From NCBI GenBank assembly GCA_017645245.1, contig JAGCPG010000130.1:1-55332 (forward strand): DNA of 55,332 nucleotides, given 5' to 3'. Made by a program: the position numbers and the translations under genes. This DNA comes from Bacteroidales bacterium (GTDB lineage Bacteria; Bacteroidota; Bacteroidia; Bacteroidales; F082). The notes under the pieces are model-generated. The model saw only the letters and a program-made list of their open reading frames with translations. It made no database searches and was not told the DNA's origin. Positions within the stretch are counted from its first letter, which is position 1, and each line of letters begins with the position of its first letter. Shown here piece by piece: positions 28,301 through 34,515 of this stretch.

Positions 28301-28766
28301 GGTACAAGCCATTGTCGGTGCAGAAAGGATCGGCGGTATTGCAATGGTTGTTCTGTCTTGATTTGGCGTAAACGTCCATCATCAAGGAAAGGATGTATTC
28401 CTTGGGAATGAGTGACTTATACTCAATGGCGGTCTCGGCGAGCGTTTCCTTGTCCATCTTGGAGAAGGCAAGGTTGTTTTGCTCCCTGAAACTGGAAAAA
28501 GTGGCAGCAAGGTCCAGGTCTTCGTATGCCGGATCGGCGCTGATGACGAACACACCGTCCTGTTCGCTGTTGACGACATCGAAACGGCTGTCGTTGATCA
28601 GGTTGTACAGAAAAACGATACGCTCTTCAAAAAGGTCGATCTCAGTGATGTCGAAGTCAATGGTCGAAGCGTTCTGGGCATATCTTGGCTGTTGCCCGAA
28701 GTGTTTCATCGGAATTGCCAGTAAAATCAGGGCGATCGCCAGAGTTTTCAAGAGAGATTTTTTCAT
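25368..28766 (-). CDS. Ig/PKD and Cys-repeat surface adhesin, T9SS cargo
   Basis: An 1132-residue secreted protein. It starts with a signal peptide (MKKSLLKTLAIAL...), an N-terminal region with several Cys, Ig-like and PKD domains (YAWDFDGEGSSTLQNP is a PKD strand), then about six diverged repeats of roughly 65-70 residues with a shared frame ICPG-SY-F-G-Y, ending GCDS followed by alternating strand residues (about 650-1000). A type A sorting domain begins IYPNPNDGNM and ends KKVVITK. The ATG at 28766 is chosen because it starts the signal peptide; an upstream in-frame start would add 44 residues across the promoter. It heads a four-gene operon that ends with a surface protease. Likely adhesin or structural surface protein; ligand unknown. 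Confidence 0.82.
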   Translation of the reverse strand: MKKSLLKTLAIALILLAIPMKHFGQQPRYAQNASTIDFDITEIDLFEERIVFLYNLINDSRFDVVNSEQDGVFVISADPAYEDLDLAATFSSFREQNNLAFSKMDKETLAETAIEYKSLIPKEYILSLMMDVYAKSRQNNHCNTADPFCTDNGLYHFPAGVNAGSGESGPNYNCLSTTPNPAWYYMRIGNPGSITIHMYSTPSVDIDFCCWGPFDDPITPCPNGLTSPKVVSCSYSTAATENCQIPSSAQTGQYYILIITNYSNANCNITFSKTSGNGTTDCGIMPPLVDNDGPFCVGDAIHLTANGQAGATYSWSGPNGYSSNQQNPIINNCSMNHTGSYTCTISLNGQTNNASTEVTVYAKPTANFNANSVCQGSPTQFTSTSTTTPAGQSMTYAWDFDGEGSSTLQNPTFQFTNPGNHNVTLTVSCGNGTCTSTKSQNVTVYANPVANAGADQTVIYGATATLSGSGGSGSFNYHWEPANMVTNPNAQTTQTVSLQQSTTFTLTVTHPQGGCSSTDEVSVLVEGSNMTATASATPNSICLGESAQLRAVAVGGTGNFSYSWSPSTGLSAPNIANPIAHPTQTTTYTCVVSDGMSTQTVSTTVTVNHPVHEEEDHYICPGDSYNFYGTSYSEEGDYVYQTTTAQGCEKTITLHLHHYPTYPNANTTTEYICPGTSYHFHGHYYNATGLYYETLETIHGCDSVVWLNLTVYPANDTTIVDPTICTSQTYNFHGTLYDQDGTIAYFDTIDSHGCLKVEKLILSVGPYQMPAMQNQYECYGYDDTPSYYWDKTGLTYTEDTYDEIILPDPQGGCDIKYRLNLKFHQEFYHEEARTECDNYPWPVNGEVYGVSGRYVASYPIGGGSNFNCDSTYVLDLTVNYSHPKTIDTTACNEYTWEFGWNHESYNYTESGTYTKTIETTHGCDSTVTLKITFDYTPTFERVEGQTWVIGGSEFQYTVEDYYIETQGSHNTTWKLTYMDGSPFNKWDLTPYSIDNDRCLLSIYTYELDTILLIATTESTGSGSSICGNEPFSKSKQIICSSYGAPEISVHSNVEIYPNPNDGNMILSFTNMPGEISVKVFNMQGTQIDQFQVYNGNESNDFRYNSSRLLPGVYLFTITSRDGLLTKKVVITK

Positions 28767-28795
28767 TTGGTATTCGATATGATATAAACAAACGC

Positions 28796-28803
28796 CAAAT
28801 ATA
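28796..28803 (-). promoter_or_regulatory. -7 box of the adhesin-protease operon
   Basis: On the minus strand this reads TATATTTG, a match to TAnnTTTG, 30 bases before the adhesin start. It lies downstream of the rnf terminator, as expected for a separate transcription unit. Confidence 0.5.
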
Positions 28804-28846
28804 CAGCTTTTATTGGAAATGAGGGGCTTTTTTTCAATTAGGTGGC

Positions 28847-28881
28847 AAAAAAAGAGGTTGACTGGATTCCAGCCAACCTCT
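28847..28881 (-). terminator. Intrinsic terminator of the rnf operon
   Basis: AGAGGTTGACTGG (28853-28865) pairs with CCAGCCAACCTCT (28869-28881) with one mismatch and a three-base loop. Seven A on the left (28847-28853) give the U-tract on the minus strand. It lies 26 bases after the rnfA stop. Confidence 0.88.
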
Positions 28882-28910
28882 AAGTTTTCAGTTCTCAATT
28901 CTCAACTTAG
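28880..28910. repeat. Heptamer tandem array D (4 x 7 bp)
   Basis: CTAAGTT, TTCAGTT, CTCAATT and CTCAACT follow each other in exact 7-base register. The first unit is the perfect inverse of AACTTAG at 28904-28910, so the array is bounded by a 7-base inverted repeat. The rnfA stop codon (28907-28909) lies at its edge. The array sits between the rnfA stop and the terminator stem. Confidence 0.7.
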
Positions 28911-29509
28911 ACGATTCCGGTGAATCCCATGAAGGCCAAAGCCAGGATTCCAGCGGTGATCAGGGCGATCGGGGTGCCCTTCATGCCTTTCGGGGCTTCC
29001 ATCAGGTCGATGTGCTCGCGGATGCCGGCGAAGATGACCAAGGCCATGGAGAAGCCGAGGGCGATGCCGATGGCGTAGACCACTGACTCGCCGAGGCTGA
29101 GCATGTGGGCAACGCCGCCATAGTTGAACTCCTTGGTGACCACGGTCAACGAGACGCCCAACACGGCGCAGTTGGTGGTGATCAAGGGCAGGAACACGCC
29201 GAGGGCGGTGTAAAGTGACGGACTGATCTTCTTCAGGATGATCTCTACCATCTGCACGAGAGCGGCGATGATCAGGATGAAGGCGATGGTCTGCATGAAC
29301 TTATCCAGGCCCAAGGGCATCAGGATGTAACGGTTGGTCAGCCAAGTCACGAGGGTGGCAAGGGTCAGCACGAAGATGACAGCGGCGCCCATACCCAAAG
29401 CGGTTGAGGTCTTCTTTGAAGTGCCCAGGAAGGGGCAGATGCCCAGGAACTGGGAGAAGATCACGTTGTTGACCAAGATGGTCGATAGGATGATGATGAG
29501 GTATTTCAT
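28907..29509 (-). CDS. rnfA: Rnf complex membrane subunit RnfA
   Basis: A 200-residue inner-membrane protein with six predicted helices. The N-terminal VNNVIFSQFLGICPFLGTS and the central LITTNCAVLGVSL motifs mark the RnfA/NqrE branch; the conserved Cys residues in these two motifs are thought to bind an FeS cluster between RnfA and RnfE. It is part of the ion-translocating ferredoxin:NAD oxidoreductase. It is the last gene of the rnfB-C-D-G-E-A operon, 3 bases after rnfE, and is followed by a terminator. Confidence 0.95.
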   Translation of the reverse strand: MKYLIIILSTILVNNVIFSQFLGICPFLGTSKKTSTALGMGAAVIFVLTLATLVTWLTNRYILMPLGLDKFMQTIAFILIIAALVQMVEIILKKISPSLYTALGVFLPLITTNCAVLGVSLTVVTKEFNYGGVAHMLSLGESVVYAIGIALGFSMALVIFAGIREHIDLMEAPKGMKGTPIALITAGILALAFMGFTGIV

Positions 29510-29512
29510 GGC

Positions 29513-30106
29513 TTAGTGACTTTCTTTTTTGAATTGGTTGACGATAGCGATGACGAATCCGAGGCAGATGAAGGCACCTGGAGGCAGGATGAACACCAGA
29601 ATGTTGGCCGTCTCAGGCAGGATGCCCAGTCCGAAGATGGAGCCGCTGCCCAGGAACTCACGGATGCAACCCAGCACGGTGAGGGCGAGGGTGAAGCCCA
29701 ATCCCATGCCGGCGCCGTCAAGGATGGACGGGAACACAGGGTTCTTGGAGGCGAAGGCCTCGGCACGACCCAGCACGATGCAGTTCACTACGATCAAGGG
29801 AATGAACAGACCGAGGGTCTCGTAGATGTCAGGTACGTAGGCTTGCATCACCAGTTGGACGATAGTCACGAACGAGGCGATGACGACGATGAAGCAAGGG
29901 ATGCGCACCTTGTCGGGGATGAAATTCTTCAGCAGCGAGATCACCAGGTTCGACATGATGAGCACGAAGGTGGTGGCCAGACCCATCGACATGCCGTTGA
30001 TGGCGCTGGTAGTGGTTGCCAAGGTCGGGCAGCAGCCTAACAGCAGCACGAGGATTGGGTTCTCTTTGACTAAGCCTTTGGTAAAGGTTTGCAAGTTGTT
30101 ACTCAT
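29513..30106 (-). CDS. rnfE: Rnf complex membrane subunit RnfE
   Basis: A 197-residue membrane protein homologous to RnfA, with six helices. The ENPILVLLLGCCPTLATT and LIVVNCIVLGRAEAFAS motifs identify the RnfE/NqrD branch. With RnfA it forms the symmetric membrane core of the Rnf pump. The start overlaps the rnfG stop by 8 bases, so translation is coupled. Confidence 0.95.
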   Translation of the reverse strand: MSNNLQTFTKGLVKENPILVLLLGCCPTLATTTSAINGMSMGLATTFVLIMSNLVISLLKNFIPDKVRIPCFIVVIASFVTIVQLVMQAYVPDIYETLGLFIPLIVVNCIVLGRAEAFASKNPVFPSILDGAGMGLGFTLALTVLGCIREFLGSGSIFGLGILPETANILVFILPPGAFICLGFVIAIVNQFKKESH

Positions 30107-30698
30107 GGTCGTTTCCTCCTTTCATGAATTCGCTTTTATGGGCCTCAAAGCTGTCGCAGGCGAGCTTCACGGCGCCAGTGAAGGCACGCGAGCTGATGGT
30201 GGCTGCCGTAATGGCGTCCACGTCGCCGCCGTCCTTCTTGACTTTCAGGTTGAATGATGCGGGGTTTTTGCCGTTGAACTGGTCCTTGAACTTGGGCTGC
30301 ACCATGTTGGCGCCCAAGCCGGGAGTCTCGCTTTGAGAGAGCACCGAAACGGCGTTGATGGTGCCGTCGGCAAGCACGCCGACCATCAGCTCGATGCGGC
30401 CGTTGAAGCCGGTGTTCGAGTAGGTCTTGATGGCAGCGCCAAGCAGGTTGCCCTGGGCGTCGTAAGCCAGGTTGCAAGGCAACTCATCGACGACGGCTTC
30501 CTCGATGCGGTCGATGGGTGTGCCGGTGTTGAGCACCGCCTCAATGGCGGCTTGGTTCTTCTTCAGATCCACCTCGGCGATGGCGTCTTTGGTCATGCCA
30601 TAGACAAGGCCGAGCAGTCCGCCCGATACCGCCGTGATGACGAAGAGGGCGAGAAGCATGTTCCCTAATGTTGATTTTTTCTTTGCCATGGCGATCAT
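30099..30698 (-). CDS. rnfG: Rnf complex flavoprotein RnfG
   Basis: A 199-residue protein with one N-terminal membrane anchor (about 12-34) and an FMN-binding domain outside the membrane. The flavinylation motif is DAITAATISSRAF (161-173), in which Thr167 is the expected covalent FMN site. ATG at 30698 forms an ATGA overlap with the rnfD stop; a second ATG three codons on is also possible. It passes electrons within the Rnf pump. Covalent FMN attachment would need an ApbE flavin transferase, which is not in this window. Confidence 0.93.
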   Translation of the reverse strand: MIAMAKKKSTLGNMLLALFVITAVSGGLLGLVYGMTKDAIAEVDLKKNQAAIEAVLNTGTPIDRIEEAVVDELPCNLAYDAQGNLLGAAIKTYSNTGFNGRIELMVGVLADGTINAVSVLSQSETPGLGANMVQPKFKDQFNGKNPASFNLKVKKDGGDVDAITAATISSRAFTGAVKLACDSFEAHKSEFMKGGNDHE

Positions 30699-31690
30699 TT
30701 TTTAGAAGGTTTGACAACACCGAAAACTTGCGGCTTGAAAGCCTTGTTGATAAGCGGCGTGAAGGCGTTCATGATCAGGATGGCGAACGACACGCCTTCG
30801 GGGTAGGCACCCCAGAGACGGATCACCACAGTGATCACACCCACGCCGAAGCCGAACAGGATCTTGCCCTTGACGGTCATTGGGGTGGTCACCATGTCGG
30901 TTGCCATGAAGAAGGCGCCGAGGAGGAGACCGCCGTAGACGAGATGGTACCAAGGAGCGATGTAATGCGTTGGGTCGATGAGGTAGCAGATGCCTGTGAA
31001 CACAAACACGGTGAGCAGGATGCTCAGCGGGGTCTGCCAATCGATCACCTTGCGGATGATGAGGTAGATGGCACCGATGACTAAGGCGATGGCGCAGACT
31101 TCGCCGAAGGCGCCGCCACGGTTGCCAAGCACCATGTCGAGGAACTGCATGTCGCCAGCCTGGGCCAACGATCCTACGCCGGCTTCCTTGAGGATGCCGA
31201 GTGGGGTGGGACCCGTGACGGCATCAGCAAAGAAGCCTTTCTCGAAGATGGGATTGGCCTTCGGCCAGGTGGTCATGGCGGTCGGGAACGACACGAGCAT
31301 GAACACACGGCCTACCAAGGCGGGGTTGAAGGGGTTCTTGCCCAAGCCGCCGTAAGGCATCTTGCCGATGCCGATGGCGACGATGCTGCCCACGATGGCC
31401 ATCCAAATGGGAAGGTTGGCAGGAACGTTGAAAGCCAGAAGCAGGCCTGTCACGGCAGCTGAGCCGTCGTTGATGGTCAAGGGGCCTTTGAGGATGAACT
31501 TCTGGATGAGCCATTCGGTGAGCATGCAGGCGGCAACCGTCACGATGGTCAGCCTGAGCGCATACCAGCCGAAATAATAAATGGCCACAAGCAACGCGGG
31601 AACCAAGGCGAGGAAGACCCTACACATGATCTTCTGCGTGTTCTCCGTCGAGTGTACGTGCGGCGATCCGGATATAGTATAATTTGCCAT
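30695..31690 (-). CDS. rnfD: Rnf complex membrane subunit RnfD
   Basis: A 331-residue membrane protein with about nine to ten helices and the RnfD/NqrB landmarks NDGSAAVTGLLLAF, YGGLGKNPFNPALVGRVF and the flavinylation segment DAVTGPTPLG (156-165), where Thr162 fits the FMN-linked Thr. The residue before it is Pro instead of the more common Ala in GAT. It is the main ion-channel subunit. It starts 51 bases after rnfC, a gap taken up mostly by heptamer array B. Confidence 0.94.
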   Translation of the reverse strand: MANYTISGSPHVHSTENTQKIMCRVFLALVPALLVAIYYFGWYALRLTIVTVAACMLTEWLIQKFILKGPLTINDGSAAVTGLLLAFNVPANLPIWMAIVGSIVAIGIGKMPYGGLGKNPFNPALVGRVFMLVSFPTAMTTWPKANPIFEKGFFADAVTGPTPLGILKEAGVGSLAQAGDMQFLDMVLGNRGGAFGEVCAIALVIGAIYLIIRKVIDWQTPLSILLTVFVFTGICYLIDPTHYIAPWYHLVYGGLLLGAFFMATDMVTTPMTVKGKILFGFGVGVITVVIRLWGAYPEGVSFAILIMNAFTPLINKAFKPQVFGVVKPSKK

Positions 31691-31710
31691 TTTTTTAAAT
31701 GTGATTTAGA

Positions 31711-31759
31711 TTCTTACTTCTGTCTTCTTACTTCTGACTTCTTACTTTTGACTTCTAGC
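31711..31759. repeat. Heptamer tandem array B (7 x 7 bp), inside the rnf operon
   Basis: Seven units in exact register on the plus strand: TTCTTAC, TTCTGTC, TTCTTAC, TTCTGAC, TTCTTAC, TTTTGAC, TTCTAGC. The rnfC stop codon (31742-31744) lies within the fifth unit and the last two units encode the C-terminal residues of RnfC. The array is purely pyrimidine-rich on this strand and has no inverted arm, unlike arrays A, C and D. Confidence 0.85.
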
Positions 31760-33097
31760 TCTAATAATCGCTCCGGTCTTGGCTTTGCCGTAACGGATGT
31801 AGTCCAGCAGCGGGATGTTGGCGGGACAGGTGAACTCGCAGGAGCCACATTCGATGCAGTCCATGATATGGTTCTTCTCGGTCTCGTCGAAGTCGTTCTG
31901 CTTGGCCACTTTGTGGAGCAGGAAGGGCTGCAGGCCCATCGGGCAGGCCTTGGCACAACGGCCACAGCGGATGCAGTTGGTCTGACGGCGATCCTGGGCT
32001 TCCCTGAGGGTCATCAGCAGGATGCCGGAGGTGCCCTTCATGGTTGGGAAGCTGGTCACGGAGACCGACTTGCCCATCATCGGGCCGCCGTTGATGACGT
32101 CGGTGATGTCCTCGGGCAGACCGCCGGCGGCCTCAATCAAGAGGTCGGCGGGGACGCCGAAGCGGCAACGGAAGTTCGAAGGCTTCTTCACAGACTTACC
32201 GGTGACGGTGACGATGCGCTCGATCAGCGGCTTGTTTTTCTGCACAGCCTCGTAGATGGCGTAAGTCGAAGCCACGTTGACCACCACGCAGCCAGTCTCG
32301 ATGGGCAGCTTGCCTGACGGCACCTCACGGCCGGTGATGGCCTTGATGATCTGCTTCTCGCCGCCTTGTGGGTATTTGGTCTTCAATGGCTGTACCTCGA
32401 TGCCTTTATAGAGGTCGGGATGCTCGTGGATGGTCTTCTCGAGCAACTCGATGGCGGGCATCTTGTTGGTCTCGATGCCGATGATGCCTTTGTCGGAGCC
32501 CACGCCTTTCATCACGATCTTCACGCCCATGAGGAACTCCTGGGTCTTCTCCAGAAGCAGGCGGTAGTCGCAGGTGAGGTAAGGCTCGCACTCGGCGGCG
32601 TTGATGATGACGTACTCGGCTTTCTTGCCTTCGGGGATCATCATCTTGACGTGGGTGGGGAAGGTGGCGCCGCCCATGCCGACGATGCCGCACTCCTTCA
32701 CCTTGTCGATGATGGCTTTGCCGTCGAGCTTGATGTCGGTGATGAGCTCATCGGTGTCGATGTAGCCTTCGATCCATTCATCCTGATCTTCGCGGTCGAT
32801 GAAGACGGCTGGCTTGTAGTAGCCGGTGTGGTCCATCACCACATCCACTTTGGCAACGGTGCCGGTGGCGGGGCTGTGGACGTTGGCGGAGATGAAGCCT
32901 TTGGCCGTGCCGATGAGTTGGCCGGTCAGGACGCGGTCGCCTTTGTTGACGATGCACTCAGCCGGTGCGCCAAGGCATTGTCCCAGCGGGACGATGATCT
33001 GCTTGGGCATCGGGAAGTCTTGTATGGGCTGGTCGGCCGAGAATTTGTTCTCCTCGGGATGGACGCCGCCCTTATGGAAGGTCTTAATTGGATTCAT
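31742..33097 (-). CDS. rnfC: Rnf complex NADH-binding subunit RnfC
   Basis: A 451-residue cytoplasmic subunit with an N-terminal barrel-sandwich domain, the FMN/NADH-binding core (GMGGATFPTHVK and INAAECEPYLTCDYR), a SLBB-like domain, and two 4Fe-4S motifs at Cys375/378/381/385 and Cys414/417/420/424. It exchanges electrons with NAD. The start overlaps the rnfB stop by 4 bases. The last residues (ARSQK) and the stop are read from heptamer array B, which has probably replaced the original 3' end; the catalytic parts are complete. Confidence 0.95.
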   Translation of the reverse strand: MNPIKTFHKGGVHPEENKFSADQPIQDFPMPKQIIVPLGQCLGAPAECIVNKGDRVLTGQLIGTAKGFISANVHSPATGTVAKVDVVMDHTGYYKPAVFIDREDQDEWIEGYIDTDELITDIKLDGKAIIDKVKECGIVGMGGATFPTHVKMMIPEGKKAEYVIINAAECEPYLTCDYRLLLEKTQEFLMGVKIVMKGVGSDKGIIGIETNKMPAIELLEKTIHEHPDLYKGIEVQPLKTKYPQGGEKQIIKAITGREVPSGKLPIETGCVVVNVASTYAIYEAVQKNKPLIERIVTVTGKSVKKPSNFRCRFGVPADLLIEAAGGLPEDITDVINGGPMMGKSVSVTSFPTMKGTSGILLMTLREAQDRRQTNCIRCGRCAKACPMGLQPFLLHKVAKQNDFDETEKNHIMDCIECGSCEFTCPANIPLLDYIRYGKAKTGAIIRARSQK

Positions 33098-33984
33098 GCG
33101 GTAACGGGTTTTTCAAGTTCAACTTTAGGAGCTTCGGTTGGCTGTTCCACTTTCGGCTTCTTAGGCGGGAAGTTGATAGTGTGGATGGAGCCACGCGGGC
33201 AGACGTCGGCGCACTTGCCGCAGGCCTTGCACTTGTTCGGGTCGATGTAGGCGAGGTTGCCGCGCATCTCGATGGCCTCGAACGGACATTCCTTCAGGCA
33301 CTTCTGGCAGCCGATGCAGCCCACCGAGCAGTTCTTGACGACCAAAGCACCCTTGTCGGTGTTGGAGCAGCAAACGTAGACGCGACGGTCTTTCTTGCCT
33401 CTTGGGCGGATCTCGATGATGCCACGTGGGCAGGTGCGGGCGCAAACGCCGCAGCCCACGCACTTGTCAGGGTCGACGACGGGAAGTCCTGTCTCCTTGT
33501 CGATGTGGAGCGCGCCGAAGTTGCACTTCTTGACGCAGTCGCCAAGACCCATGCAGCCTTTGGAGCAACCGCCCTTGCCGGCGTAGAGGGTGCTTGCGAA
33601 AGCGCAGATGTCAGCACCTTCGTAGTGTACCTTGGCAGGTGAGTTCTTGCAGCTTCCGTTGCAGCGCACTACCGCGATCTTGGGTTCGAAGGCAGCAGCG
33701 GTGAGTCCCAACACGGCGGCTACCTTGTTCATGTCGGTGCCAGGGCAAGCCAATCCGTCGATGTTGCCTTTCTCGGCGGCTTGTTTCACGCAGGCCTCAG
33801 CCAAGGCACGGCAGCCAGCGAAGCCGCAACCGCCGCAGTTGGCACCCGGCAGGCAGGCCTCCGCCTCGTCGATCAAAGGATTCTCCTCGACCTTGAACTT
33901 CTGGGCCACGAAATACAGGATCACCGACAACACGGCACCCAGCACTCCGAGAACAATCAATGAAATAAGTAGAGTGTTACTCAT
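33094..33984 (-). CDS. rnfB: Rnf complex ferredoxin-type subunit RnfB
   Basis: A 296-residue protein with an N-terminal membrane anchor (about 3-26), the RnfB-specific Cys motif at Cys44/50/53/58 (CLPGANCGGCGFAGC), and several 4Fe-4S motifs: a ferredoxin-like pair near CVGCGVCARTCP, one at CIGCQKCLKECP and one at CKACGKCADVCP. It is the entry point for electrons from ferredoxin. It is the first gene of the rnf operon and has a promoter 42 bases upstream. A short Pro/Lys/Glu tail follows the last cluster. Confidence 0.95.
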   Translation of the reverse strand: MSNTLLISLIVLGVLGAVLSVILYFVAQKFKVEENPLIDEAEACLPGANCGGCGFAGCRALAEACVKQAAEKGNIDGLACPGTDMNKVAAVLGLTAAAFEPKIAVVRCNGSCKNSPAKVHYEGADICAFASTLYAGKGGCSKGCMGLGDCVKKCNFGALHIDKETGLPVVDPDKCVGCGVCARTCPRGIIEIRPRGKKDRRVYVCCSNTDKGALVVKNCSVGCIGCQKCLKECPFEAIEMRGNLAYIDPNKCKACGKCADVCPRGSIHTINFPPKKPKVEQPTEAPKVELEKPVTA

Positions 33985-34025
33985 TTGTGGAATATTTTTA
34001 GTTGTTTTTCAATTTTTACAAATTG

Positions 34026-34033
34026 CAAAGATA
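34026..34033 (-). promoter_or_regulatory. Promoter of the rnf operon
   Basis: On the minus strand the -7 box reads TATCTTTG (full consensus), 42 bases before rnfB. A TTTG is placed 22 bases upstream (34056-34059), inside the end of the rseC-like gene, close to the usual 19-21 spacing. This would make the rnf genes transcribable apart from rseC. Confidence 0.6.
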
Positions 34034-34038
34034 CATTT

Positions 34039-34452
34039 TTATTCGATTCGGTAATCAAACTTTTTTTTCAGTTTGTCGCGTTGGGAATATAGTATCAAAT
34101 AATAAGGTATCAACGCGGCGATGCCGATGAGTGCCGAAAGGCCCTCGCTCAGGCCAATGCCGAGGCAGATGAACAGCGCGGCGAGCAGCACCGCAATGGG
34201 GACCAGATAAGCCAAAATGGCCGCCTTGTTGCCTTGTCCGACGCCCATCACGACGTTCACCTTCTGGAAGCGATGGAACTCCCGGCCTTCGGGACGGGGC
34301 ACGGTGAGCACCTTCTCGGCTTGGTCGCTGATGTTGCAGGCGCTTTTGGCATGGCATGCGGCGCAGGCGCTCATGGATGTAATCTGGATTTCCAAGGTGT
34401 CGTCGGTGATCTTCGTGATGACCCCTTCGTGGGAGACGGTTTCTTCGCTCAT
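34039..34452 (-). CDS. rseC: RseC-family membrane protein
   Basis: A 137-residue protein of the SoxR-reducing system/RseC family. It has an N-terminal domain with three Cys in the family pattern Cys30-x2-Cys33-x5-Cys39 (CAACHAKSAC) and two membrane helices in the C-terminal half. In other bacteria RseC is tied to the Rsx/Rnf machinery, and here it directly precedes rnfB on the same strand, 54 bases away. Its precise role in Bacteroidota is not known; a membrane electron-transfer or assembly helper for Rnf is an inference from context. Confidence 0.87.
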   Translation of the reverse strand: MSEETVSHEGVITKITDDTLEIQITSMSACAACHAKSACNISDQAEKVLTVPRPEGREFHRFQKVNVVMGVGQGNKAAILAYLVPIAVLLAALFICLGIGLSEGLSALIGIAALIPYYLILYSQRDKLKKKFDYRIE

Positions 34453-34469
34453 GGCTGTTTTTTTGCTTG

Positions 34470-34477
34470 CAAAGTTA
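34470..34477 (-). promoter_or_regulatory. -7 box of the rseC-like gene
   Basis: On the minus strand this reads TAACTTTG, matching TAnnTTTG, 18 bases before the start of the rseC-like gene. It lies back-to-back with the yihY promoter on the other strand, so the two may compete. Confidence 0.5.
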
Positions 34478-34486
34478 GTTTTTTTT

Positions 34487-34494
34487 TAATTTTG
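34487..34494 (+). promoter_or_regulatory. Promoter of yihY-flippase
   Basis: TAATTTTG at 34487-34494 is preceded by TTTG at 34462-34465 with 21 bases between, which fits the full Bacteroidetes -33/-7 layout. Transcription would begin near 34500, leaving a leader of about 15 bases before the yihY ATG at 34516. Confidence 0.65.
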
Positions 34495-34515
34495 CGGTTG
34501 ATAAGACGGCAGTTT

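Noticed and set aside
28767-28898. N-terminal extension of the adhesin gene by 44 residues
   Set aside because: The extension would run across the promoter and the rnf terminator and would bury the signal peptide; ATG at 28766 starts a standard signal peptide.
31742-33097. RnfC considered truncated by the heptamer array
   Set aside because: Both 4Fe-4S motifs and the usual length are kept; only the last few residues come from the repeat.
34234-34515. Longer yihY start within rseC
   Set aside because: The added residues are antisense to rseC and lie upstream of a good promoter; ATG at 34516 fits.
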